From Kiritimatiellia bacterium (GTDB lineage Bacteria > Verrucomicrobiota > Kiritimatiellia > RFP12 > DVOR01): DNA of 19,535 bases. The DNA is taken from assembly GCA_900771325.1 (NCBI GenBank), contig CAAGNN010000179.1:1-19535 (forward strand), written 5' to 3'. The position numbers were made by a program, and so were the translations under genes. Position 1 is the first letter of the stretch; each line of letters begins with the position of its first letter. Below, in pieces: positions 1 through 6,797 of this stretch. The notes beneath the pieces are model-generated. The model was not told the origin of the DNA, searched no databases, and saw nothing but the letters and a program-made list of their open reading frames with translations.

Positions 1-184
1 CTGGGGGCTTGGAGCCAGGCGCTCGCTGACGCTCGCTGCGCGGCAAATATGCCGCGCCACAGAAGGCCGAGCGAAGCGAAGGCGCTATGCCAACACCGCC
101 GAAAGTAGGAGGAGAGCTGGCCTTTGGGTAAGCGGCTCACGCGCCGGGCGGGGTGGAGGCCAAGGCGCGGCCATTGGAGCGGCT

Positions 185-388
185 GGGGGTGCCAGGCGAG
201 CGCGGCAGGGGGTGAGGCCGGAGGTGGAGGCGAGCACCGTGCGGCCTGGCGGAGCAGGGCGCGGCCATTGGAGCGACTGGGGGGTGAGGCCGGGGTGGGA
301 GGCACAGCCAGTGAACGGCCGGGGGTGCCGGGCGAGCGCGGCGGGGGGTGAGGCCGGGGGTGGAGGCGAGCACCGTGCGGCCTGGCGG
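185..388. repeat. 68-bp direct duplication, period 136 bp
   Basis: Positions 185-252 and 321-388 are near-identical 68-bp copies; I count only a few single-base differences. The sequence between them contains a second repeat: GCGCGGCCATTGGAGCG at about 165 recurs at about 260. The region is therefore a composite of two interleaved repeat units. It has no coding signature. It may be an old tandem duplication or a minisatellite-type tract. Confidence 0.75.
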
Positions 389-474
389 TGCAGGCCGCCG
401 CACAACGCTTACCCACAAGGCCGCCGGGACGGTGGCCTGCAAAACCTGGCACAGCGCCGGGGGTTTGGGGGCAG

Positions 475-703
475 GGCCCCAACGGCCCTTGCGGGGAGGC
501 GCGGTAGCGCATCGCCGCGCGGAGTGCTGGGCGTGCCAAGCGTGCTCGCTGCGCTCGCGATGACAGAGGACGGATGACAGATGACAGATGACAGAAAGCC
601 GGCGTGCCCAGAGGGCGCGCCGGCCGGGGTGGAGCGCACCGCGCTCCCGAGGTGCAGGGCGAGCAGCCCTGCCGAGGGGCATGGGGGCAAGTAGCCCCCA
701 CAC
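475..703. repeat. Tandem-hairpin intergenic element, copy 1
   Basis: This is the left-hand copy of a two-copy element (the other is at 10950-11157). In order it has the word CCCAACGGCCCTTGCGG (about 478-494), a TGACAGA short-period tract (561-595), and four hairpins. Hairpin B is 599-623 (11-bp stem, loop AGA), C is 631-647 (7-bp stem, loop ACC), D is 654-672 (7-bp stem, loop GAGCA) and E is 682-700 (7-bp stem, loop AAGTA). The TAG stop of the minus-strand hydrolase remnant is 18 bases beyond hairpin E, so the element would be its 3' untranslated region. No T tract follows any hairpin, so a classical intrinsic terminator is not supported. Confidence 0.8.
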
Positions 704-718
704 CGGGCACCCGCGCGG

Positions 719-1914
719 CTACTCCAGTTCGAGGAGGAGGGTTTCCCTGGGTTGGAGCTTGACGGAGCCGGAAGCGAGGGCGAGGGCATCGAGGGTGCGA
801 CCGGAGGAGGCGTAGACGAGGCGGACGGGCTTGGGGGCGGGGGCACCGGCGGGGAGCTCGAGGAACTTAGGAAGGTCGAGGGCGAAGGTCTGGGCCTCGC
901 CGGCGGGGTTGCGCAGGAGGAGGGTGCTCTTGGCAGGGGACCAAGCGGCGTAGCCATAGACCTCACCGGCGGAAGGCGAGCCGCCGACCCAGTGGACATC
1001 GCGCAAAGTAGCCTCGTTGGCGCGGAGCCAAGCGATGGCGGAGGCGAGGATGTCCCACCAGGCGTCGCTCATCATCTCGGGGTTAAGGTAGTACTCCTGG
1101 AGGTCGGTGCCGCAGCCGACACCCATCCAGACCTCGTCGGCGAAGGCGCGGGTATCCTCGGGCTTGTCGCTAACAGGCATCCCATAGATGTTGGTGACGA
1201 TAATCCCGTGCATCATCATCGAGTTGAGGGGGAAGAGGGGGCAGGGGGCGGCGAAGCGCTTGTGGATGACGTCGTCGCGGTAGGAAATCCAGCGCTGACG
1301 AAGGTGACCCTCGCCAGGGAGGGCGCCCCAGTCCGACCCGCCGCGCCAGATGCTATCAGCGTGCAGGACCCAGAAGGGGGAGGGCCAAGTGCCGACGGTG
1401 CAGTTGATGAAGAGGTCGGGCTTGGCGGCGCGCAGTTCGGCGATGAGGGAGAAGAGCCCCTGGAGGTCAGGGGCGGTCTTGGCATCGGTGCCGGTGGCCC
1501 AGGGGCCGCCGCCAATGCCGTCGAACTTGAAGAGGTTCATCCCGTAGTCGCGAATCATCTGCAGGCAGCGGTCGCGGAAGGCGGCGTAGTACTTGGGCTG
1601 GGCCAGACTCATCCCCTTCTCGTTGGTAGGCAAACCGATGGCCTTGGCGTAGGCGCGGCGCATCGCGGCGGCGCGGTTGTAGCCGCCCCAGGGCGAGAGC
1701 CAGGCACCGATACCGCCGCCGCGCAGAGGGCGACCGAGGCGATGTCCAGCCGCTTGGCGCCGGAGGTCCACTCAAAGCGGACAGTGAGGCGTTCGCCGGG
1801 GGTGAGCCCCGTTAGGGGCACACGCTGCCCGCGGGCGCAGTAATCGGCCTCGCTCCACGTGGCCTCGGCGAGGGGGCGCTTGCGGAGCTTGGCCATCGGG
1901 TGCTCAATGCCGAA
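719..1914 (-). pseudogene. Glycoside hydrolase (GH36/alpha-galactosidase-like), broken 3' part
   Basis: This is the 3' part of the gene that begins at 3870, separated from it by an in-frame TGA at 1915-1917. After the TGA the same frame continues for about 58 codons with a typical beta-sandwich sequence, ending near KRLDIASVAL. At about 1705-1745 the coding frame shifts, and the new frame (open down to the TAG at 719-721) gives a TIM-barrel C-terminal half: GIGAWLSPWGGYN, the probable nucleophile motif NLFKFDG (Asp at about 1520-1522), PSPFWVLHADSIWRGG and AAWSPAKSTLLLRNP. In relatives I recall, well over 150 residues lie between the sandwich and GIGxWLSPWGG, so this looks like an internal deletion that also changed frame. 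The separate frame can open at ATG 1771, but such a protein would lack half its barrel. Function as an active enzyme is unlikely. Confidence 0.75.
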
Positions 1915-3870
1915 TCAGCGATCGGGGGTGAAGCCGACGACGCCATCCGTGTCGCCGCTCACATCCGCTCCCAGGACATTCTCGAAGAAGCGAATGCGGG
2001 AGATGGGGGTGGTGCGGTCGGCCGTCAGGGTGTAGACCCAGCGGCGATAGGTGCCAAAGTCCGCCACCTTGGTCTCTAGGTGCAGACCCGCCCCGAGCGC
2101 TTCGCGCTCGCGCACCTGCCAGGTGACCGCCGAGCGATCGGCCAGACGCGCGGCGGCGGGGTTACCGGGGACGCGCTCGGTGCGCCAGCGCGCTTCGGAT
2201 GCAGTTGGCAAGGGCCGGAAGGGCACAGCAGGGAGGGAGACCTCGCGCGCGGCAGGGGAGGTGGAAGAGAGGGTGTAGGTGACGGTCTTGCCGGGCTTCA
2301 GCGTGCCAGGCTTGGCCCAGAGAAGGGCGGGGCCGGGCTGACCTTGGCGCGTGCAGAGGATCAGACCGCGGGTGGAGGAGCCTTCCTGCGTGTCGTAGCG
2401 GACAAAGAAGAGCGCGTTCTCGATATCCTTGGGGGCGGCGAGAAGGTAGTCGGCGGCCTCGCGCTTGTAACCGGCCTTGCCGGCGTGCTCATCGGCCACC
2501 ACAGTGCGGCCCTGACCATCGAGGAGGCGGACCGAGCGGATGCGCAGGTGGTCGCGCCCCTTGCGGTAGGTGAAGGTGACGCGGTAGGTGGCGCCGGCAG
2601 GGGCGTCGCCAATGCCCACCACGCGCGAACCGATGGCGCAGTCCTGGCGGTTCCAGTCGGTCGAGCCCATCGGGAGGGCGGCTTCGCCCAGCCACGCCTC
2701 GGCCTGCGGGTGGTTGATGGCGTAGACTCGGCCCTGCGAGCGGACCATCAGGCGGCCGGGCACGCCGGTGAGCGAGGCCTCGGGCAGCGCGGAAAGGAGG
2801 GTCAGGGGGCCAGTCTTGACGGACTTGGGACCGGTAGCTTCGAGGGTGAAGCGGGCGCCCAGACCGTCGGAGGCCTGATAGCGCGTCACCTTTACGCCGG
2901 CGACCTCTTCGGGGAGGCCGGCCTTGTGCGCGGCCCAGGGGGAGAGACGCTTCCCGCCGAGAACGAGCGCGTCGGCCCACTGCGTGGAGGCCTCGGCCAC
3001 GGCCGCGAGGAGCGCCTCGCGGTAGGGAGCGCTCTGCGCGGGGTCGGGCGCGGCCTCGGGCTTGAGCTTGGCGTTGAGGGCGGTGTGCTGGACGGTCTGG
3101 CCGCCGGTCTGCAGCCAGATGTCTGCGCCGGAAGCGCCGCAGTCGATGGTGGTGAGGATGTTCGCGTCGCCCGAGAAGCTGCCGCCGCCGGCCGCTTGCC
3201 AGCCCTGCTCGCCATAGCTCCAGAGCATCCCGAAGGAGGCCTTGCGGACGTGGTTGCGGCTTTCGCCATTGCGCAGGAAGTCCTCCACGAAGCTGTAGCA
3301 GCCGGTGAGGAGGTTCTTGGCCGTGTTCACGCGCGAAGAGAAGGTGGCAATGCGGAACCACGCGCCCTTCTCCTCATCCCAAATCCAGCCGGTGTAGGCC
3401 GTCTCGCCCGCGTCGCCGGGAGCGGTGGAGACGGCGTAGCGGATGCGCTGGCCCACGCGCCAGGGCCACTGCGCCATCGCGCGCCCGCCGGTGCCCTCGC
3501 CGCCAAAGCGCGCCACCTCCACGCCCGGACCGGCGTAGTCGTGGCGGACGCGCTGGACAGCCTTGGCATTCTTCTCGGCATCGCCCTTGTCCCACACCGA
3601 GAAGATGAGGTAGGGCGAGCCGTCGGGGAGGAGCTGGATACCGCCGTAGCCGCCGTTGAAGGCCATTATGCAGAAGTAGGAGCCCGGATAGGCGGCCTCG
3701 ACGGTGGCTTCGTTGTAGAGGATGGTCGCCGCGCGCGGCCAATCCTGGTAGGTGAGGTGGACGCTGCGGGCCTGGCGCCTGGCCTGCTCAGCGCCGGACT
3801 GCGCCAGCGCCAGCGAGGAGCAAAGGAGGGCGGAGGCCAGGAGTAGCCGCCGCAAAAGGGAGTGTTTCAT
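1915..3870 (-). CDS. Secreted DUF3472 protein fused to GH N-terminal domain, ends at premature TGA
   Basis: The ATG at 3870 is chosen because TGAAGGA lies 7 bases upstream and a signal peptide follows at once (MKHSLLRRLLLASALLCSS, cleavage near ALAQ). An in-frame GTG at 3885 is less likely. Residues about 25-240 match DUF3472 as I know it: YNEATVEAAYPGSYF, GGYGGIQLLPDG, RFGGEGTGGRA and CYSFVEDFLRNGESR. The middle holds a sandwich domain resembling carbohydrate-binding NPCBM-type domains. The last roughly 130 residues (RWRTERVPGNP to VVGFTPDR) resemble the N-terminal beta-sandwich of GH36-like enzymes. Reading stops at TGA 1915-1917, but the next codons (FGIEHPMAKL) continue that domain in frame, so TGA probably replaced a Trp codon. 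The ancestral protein was DUF3472, sandwich and hydrolase in one chain, probably a secreted polysaccharide-degrading or -binding enzyme. Confidence 0.75.
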   Translation of the reverse strand: MKHSLLRRLLLASALLCSSLALAQSGAEQARRQARSVHLTYQDWPRAATILYNEATVEAAYPGSYFCIMAFNGGYGGIQLLPDGSPYLIFSVWDKGDAEKNAKAVQRVRHDYAGPGVEVARFGGEGTGGRAMAQWPWRVGQRIRYAVSTAPGDAGETAYTGWIWDEEKGAWFRIATFSSRVNTAKNLLTGCYSFVEDFLRNGESRNHVRKASFGMLWSYGEQGWQAAGGGSFSGDANILTTIDCGASGADIWLQTGGQTVQHTALNAKLKPEAAPDPAQSAPYREALLAAVAEASTQWADALVLGGKRLSPWAAHKAGLPEEVAGVKVTRYQASDGLGARFTLEATGPKSVKTGPLTLLSALPEASLTGVPGRLMVRSQGRVYAINHPQAEAWLGEAALPMGSTDWNRQDCAIGSRVVGIGDAPAGATYRVTFTYRKGRDHLRIRSVRLLDGQGRTVVADEHAGKAGYKREAADYLLAAPKDIENALFFVRYDTQEGSSTRGLILCTRQGQPGPALLWAKPGTLKPGKTVTYTLSSTSPAAREVSLPAVPFRPLPTASEARWRTERVPGNPAAARLADRSAVTWQVREREALGAGLHLETKVADFGTYRRWVYTLTADRTTPISRIRFFENVLGADVSGDTDGVVGFTPDR

Positions 3871-3877
3871 CGTGCAG

Positions 3878-3884
3878 TCCTTCA
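3878..3884 (-). promoter_or_regulatory. Stop codon overlapping a Shine-Dalgarno site (TGAAGGA)
   Basis: The TGA that ends the phosphatase-domain gene is the first part of TGAAGGA, 7 bases ahead of the DUF3472 ATG at 3870. This favours translational coupling of the two genes and one shared transcript. Confidence 0.65.
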
Positions 3885-4772
3885 CTTGTTGGTGAACGAG
3901 AAGATGGCCCAGAGGCCCTTGTGGTCGCTCGGCCAGGGGCCGACGGGGTCGAGAAAGACATCCTGCCCCTCCTCGTGGATGAGCTTGCCGTAGCCGACCG
4001 AGTCGCGCGGGCCGTAGACGCGGATCTCCTTGAGGGCAATCTCCTTGCCCTTGTAGTGGATGAAGTCGATGCGCTCGCGCTCATCGGCGTTCTTATCCCA
4101 GGCGATGCGCTTGGGGTCGATGCCCGGCATCGCGGCGGGATAGGTGTTGCCCGGGTGGGTGACGGGGTTGGGGAAGGCCTTGCGGTAGGCGTCGGTGTAG
4201 CCGTCGCCAGCCAGGGCCATCGAGACAGTCCAGGGAATGACGAAGCCGTTGTGGTTGCGCAGGTGCTTGGTCGCATCGGTCCAGTCGAGGTGGGAGGTCT
4301 CGTTGAAGTCGCCGCAGAAGAGGATATTGGCCCCATTGGCGAACTCGGTACGCGCATCGTTGAGGAAGGCGTAGGCCATGTTGTCGCGGTCGGAGGTGAC
4401 GTTGTTCTTGAGGATCTCGGTGACGGCCGCAGCGCGCTCGGTCTCGGTCAACTGCTTGCCGGCGTAAGGGTAGGCCTTGTAGTAGGCACAGTAGCTGGCA
4501 TCGAGGTGCCCGGCATAGAGGACCACCGAATGGCCGTCGATGACCGTCTTGGCCTTGCGCACATTGCCGCGCGGGCCCGGCCAGATGACCGAGTCCTCGA
4601 AGGGGGTGCGGCTGAGCACGCCGGCGCCCTCGCTCCAATGGGTGTAGTAGGTCTTGCCCCGGGCCTTGAGGTCGGCTGCCACCTGCGCAAGCCAATCCTT
4701 CTTGCCGTAGTTGCGCACCTCCACGAGCACCGCCAGGTCCGGCTTCAAGCGCACCAGCTCGCTGATGATCAT
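3882..4772 (-). CDS. Endonuclease/exonuclease/phosphatase family domain, 3' part of a split gene
   Basis: The sequence shows most of an EEP (DNase I/exonuclease III-like) metal-dependent phosphoesterase: catalytic Glu in LVEVRN (residue 18), AGHLDAS (His89), GDFN (154-157), RIDFIHY (Asp236) and a terminal SDH (282-284). The first family motif, WNV, is missing from this frame. It lies just upstream in the same frame, before a TAG at 4791-4793. An ATG at 4772 follows six codons after that TAG, with AGAAGGG about 10 bases ahead, so re-initiation could make this fragment alone, without its WN motif. Likely substrates are phosphodiesters such as nucleic acids or phospholipids; specificity cannot be read. 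The upstream half encodes the signal peptide, so a re-initiated fragment would not be exported. The stop overlaps the ribosome binding site of the next gene. Confidence 0.8.
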   Translation of the reverse strand: MIISELVRLKPDLAVLVEVRNYGKKDWLAQVAADLKARGKTYYTHWSEGAGVLSRTPFEDSVIWPGPRGNVRKAKTVIDGHSVVLYAGHLDASYCAYYKAYPYAGKQLTETERAAAVTEILKNNVTSDRDNMAYAFLNDARTEFANGANILFCGDFNETSHLDWTDATKHLRNHNGFVIPWTVSMALAGDGYTDAYRKAFPNPVTHPGNTYPAAMPGIDPKRIAWDKNADERERIDFIHYKGKEIALKEIRVYGPRDSVGYGKLIHEEGQDVFLDPVGPWPSDHKGLWAIFSFTNK

Positions 4773-4790
4773 CTCGTAGCCGCCCTTCTG

Positions 4791-5699
4791 CTACGTGCCC
4801 TGCTGGTAGACATTCCAGAAGAGGAGCGAGAAGGTCCCCGGCGCGCGCACCGGCGTCTCGGCCACCGGCTCGGGTGCCGCCGCCACGGTGGGCGCGGAAG
4901 CGCGCTCGCCGCCGGCCAGACGCTCGGCCAGGACGTAGCTATTGCCGCGCGCGGCCACCTTGAAGCCCGGCACGCGCAGCTTGGCCGCCGTGGCCGCATC
5001 GGCCTTGCCCGAGGAGAGGGTGATGAGCATTTCGCCCTCGAGCGCGGCGGTAGTGAGCGTCACCTCCACCGGGCCATTGAGCTTCAAGCGCCCGACCGTC
5101 AGAGGCAACGCGCCAATCTCTAGGTTCACGCCGCCATCGAGTTCGAGCTGGCCGCGCAGCGTCACGCTGGCGAGGTTCGGGATCGAGAGCCCGGCCATAT
5201 AGCCCTTCTTCGTGGGCATCGTGAGGGTGAGCGAGCCGCCGAAGGTGTCGCCCGAGGGCGTAAGCGTCAGCCAGGTGCCCTCGGCCGAGAGGCGGCCGGT
5301 GAAGTCGGCCAGCTGCCCGCCCACGGCCACGCGGCGGCAGGGCTGACTGCCGGAGGTGTGGCGCGGGAAGCGCAGCTCGCCCTCGCCGCGCACCGCGTCG
5401 GTCACCTTCACATCGCTCGACCAGGAGGTGGCGAACTCGAGGGCGGCACCCTTGGCGATGGTGAGCTCGGCATAGCTGCGCGCGCGGTTGCTCTTCTGGT
5501 TAATGCGCAGCGAGCCGCCGGAGACCTCAATCGAGAGCGGTGGACTATCCTTGGTGCCGTCGAGGATAATCTCCTCGGCCCCGGAGCCGGACTTGCGGTA
5601 GGTGCCGCAGGAGAGGAACTCCTTGGGCGTCATCGCGCCGAGCGCGGCGGCGCACCAGCCAATCAGCAGCGCCACGCTGCCGAACTTGCGAAGAAGCAT
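4791..5699 (-). CDS. Secreted beta-strand module, 5' part of EEP fusion, ends at in-frame TAG
   Basis: It starts at ATG 5699, 8 bases after TAAGGAG. A signal peptide (about residues 1-22, cleavage near ALGA) is followed by about 240 residues of Gly/Thr/Val-rich beta strands. The signature elements are VRGEGELRFP, ADFTGRL, TFGGSLTL and the closing GFKVAARGNSYVL. An Ala/Pro linker (ASAPTVAAAPEPVAETP) leads to FSLLFWNVYQQGT, which is the opening strand of an EEP domain. TAG at 4791-4793 then interrupts, while the frame continues unchanged into the EEP catalytic part. The intact form would be an exported phosphoesterase of about 605 residues displayed on a beta-solenoid. The same beta module occurs in the genes at 6798 and 9330. 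A TAG produced by a single C-to-T change from CAG (Gln) fits the usual motif. Confidence 0.75.
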   Translation of the reverse strand: MLLRKFGSVALLIGWCAAALGAMTPKEFLSCGTYRKSGSGAEEIILDGTKDSPPLSIEVSGGSLRINQKSNRARSYAELTIAKGAALEFATSWSSDVKVTDAVRGEGELRFPRHTSGSQPCRRVAVGGQLADFTGRLSAEGTWLTLTPSGDTFGGSLTLTMPTKKGYMAGLSIPNLASVTLRGQLELDGGVNLEIGALPLTVGRLKLNGPVEVTLTTAALEGEMLITLSSGKADAATAAKLRVPGFKVAARGNSYVLAERLAGGERASAPTVAAAPEPVAETPVRAPGTFSLLFWNVYQQGT

Positions 5700-5707
5700 G
5701 TCTCGGG

Positions 5708-5714
5708 CTCCTTA
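5708..5714 (-). promoter_or_regulatory. Stop codon overlapping a Shine-Dalgarno site (TAAGGAG)
   Basis: The TAA that ends the Tat-exported phosphatase gene is the start of TAAGGAG, 8 bases before the ATG at 5699. Translation of the two genes is probably coupled. Confidence 0.7.
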
Positions 5715-6638
5715 CAGGAAGACTTCGGTGTTGGCCTTGCCCTGCCAGCACTGCGGCAGCTTCGTCACGCCAAAGAGGCGGCAGAGGGTGGGCGCGGTGT
5801 TGATGGTGTCGGTCACGCCCGTGAGGGTGTAGCCGCGCTTGATGCCCGGGCCGACAATCCCCCAAGGGATGATCATCTCGGCCTTGGAGACGCCGCCGTG
5901 GCCGTGCCCCACGCCACCGTGGTCGGTCAGGAAGAGGAAGTGGGTGCCCTCAAAGAGCCCCTCGGCCTTCAACTGCTCCAGGAGCTTGCCGATCGCCACA
6001 TCGGCTTCTTCGATGGAGGCGGTATACTGCGGGCTCATCCACGCATGGCGGTGGCCGACGTGGTCGGTATGGACGCTATAGAGGAAGACGAGGGTGGGCT
6101 CATCGCGATGGGCCTTCAGGAAGGAGAGGGCCTTGGCGTAACTCTCGGCGTAGGCGTCGTTCTCCTCGTAGAAGGCCTCGTCGAAGTGCTTCTGGTTGTA
6201 GGGGTTGATGAGCGGGCGCCAGTTCCAGTAAAAGGCAGTCTTCACGCCCGGCACCTGCTCCTTGAGCACCTGGAAGACCGAGGGATAATAGCCCTCGTCA
6301 TCGACCAGCGTCGGCGGGATGCGATTCTTCGTGGGGCTCCAGACGTTCTCGACCACGCCGTGCTGCTCGGGGCCGGCGCCGACGAGGTGGCTCGTCCAGT
6401 TCGGCAGGGTGATTGAGGGCATCACATCGCGCGTGGTCCACGAGAAGCTCCCCTCGGCGAAGAGGGCGTCGAGGTTCGGGGTCTTGGCCTTCTGGAGCCC
6501 GTCGGTGCGGATGCCGTCGAGCGAGAGCATCACCACGCGCGGGGGAGTCTTACCGGTTGCCGCCCGAAGCGCCGGGGTGGCCGCCAACGCCGCCGCCATC
6601 GCGCTCCCCTTCAGAAAGCCTCTGCGAGAGAAGTTCAT
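5712..6638 (-). CDS. Tat-exported alkaline phosphatase superfamily (nucleotide pyrophosphatase-like) enzyme
   Basis: ATG 6638 is preceded by AAAGGAACAGGACA. The first residues, MNFSRRGFLKGSAMAAALAA, form a twin-arginine signal (SRRGFLK), so the enzyme should be exported folded. Metal and catalytic motifs of the phosphodiesterase branch are all present: SLDGIRTDG (Asp41), PSITLPN (nucleophile Thr77), VHTDHVGH (Asp192, His196), LTDHGG (Asp239, His240) and GHGHGG. The length of 308 residues suits a compact member of the family. It would hydrolyse phosphate mono- or diesters outside the cytoplasm; the exact substrate is unknown. Its position just ahead of the EEP fusion, with overlapping translation signals, suggests that the two phosphoesterases worked together, for example in taking phosphate from nucleotides or nucleic acids (inference). 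Unlike its two downstream neighbours it is intact. Confidence 0.88.
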   Translation of the reverse strand: MNFSRRGFLKGSAMAAALAATPALRAATGKTPPRVVMLSLDGIRTDGLQKAKTPNLDALFAEGSFSWTTRDVMPSITLPNWTSHLVGAGPEQHGVVENVWSPTKNRIPPTLVDDEGYYPSVFQVLKEQVPGVKTAFYWNWRPLINPYNQKHFDEAFYEENDAYAESYAKALSFLKAHRDEPTLVFLYSVHTDHVGHRHAWMSPQYTASIEEADVAIGKLLEQLKAEGLFEGTHFLFLTDHGGVGHGHGGVSKAEMIIPWGIVGPGIKRGYTLTGVTDTINTAPTLCRLFGVTKLPQCWQGKANTEVFL

Positions 6639-6663
6639 TGTCCTGTTCCTTTCATTGTGACTG

Positions 6664-6797
6664 GAGCGGACAGCGGACAGCCGACAGCCGTCAGCGCTTG
6701 CGCTCGATGTGCTTGGCCCGTCTGAGCCGTGAGAAATACACTGTGTTGACCTGCCGTCTATCCGTCGCGTAAGCGGCTGTCCACTGTCGACTGTCAG
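6664..6797. repeat. GACAG-armed inverted repeat element, copy 1
   Basis: The left arm from about 6664 carries GCGGACAGCGGACAGCC. The right arm, from about 6772, carries the opposite orientation (GCTGTCCACTGTCGACTGTC). Between them are GCGCTCGATGTG, CGTCTGAGCCGT and CCGTCGCGTAAGCG. The right end abuts the TAG (6798-6800) of the beta-strand gene. The whole unit is clearly homologous to 17557-17698, and partly to 9184-9329. It lies between that stop and the phosphatase ribosome binding site, so it separates two transcription units or two parts of one. Confidence 0.85.

Larger units (their letters stand above)
1..718. other. Non-coding repeat-rich region at the left end
   Basis: No credible gene lies here. 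The open frames on both strands are low-complexity translations rich in Arg, Pro, Ala and Gly, and they run through obvious DNA repeats. The region holds a perfect 8-bp hairpin at 38-57 (GCGCGGCA, loop AATA, TGCCGCGC), a 68-bp direct duplication (185-252 and 321-388), a short-period TGACAGA tract (561-595), and a tandem-hairpin element that runs up to the stop of the gene on its right. The word GCTCGCTGCGCTCGCG at 544-559 recurs in the arms of the large inverted repeat near 16851. Confidence 0.7.

Noticed and set aside
599..712. Rho-independent terminators from the strong hairpins after stop codons
   Set aside because: No run of T follows any of the hairpins on the minus strand, here or at the other repeat elements. 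They may still affect 3' ends in another way.
2080..3846. Long plus-strand open frame (588 codons), and similar ones at 752-1843, 3921-5123, 12103-13827 and 15175-16893
   Set aside because: They lie opposite well-supported minus-strand genes and show GC-rich shadow composition (Gly/Ala/Val/Glu or Arg/His/Leu) without motifs.
1915..4793. Alternative genetic code or selenocysteine to explain the in-frame TGA and TAG
   Set aside because: Both codons end other genes in the window. Neither site matches a known Sec position, and I see no clear hairpin of SECIS type directly after the TGA.
6664..6797. Insertion sequence remnant
   Set aside because: There is no transposase-like frame, no clear target duplication, and the arms are built of short words rather than one precise terminal repeat. 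Kept as a repeat family instead.
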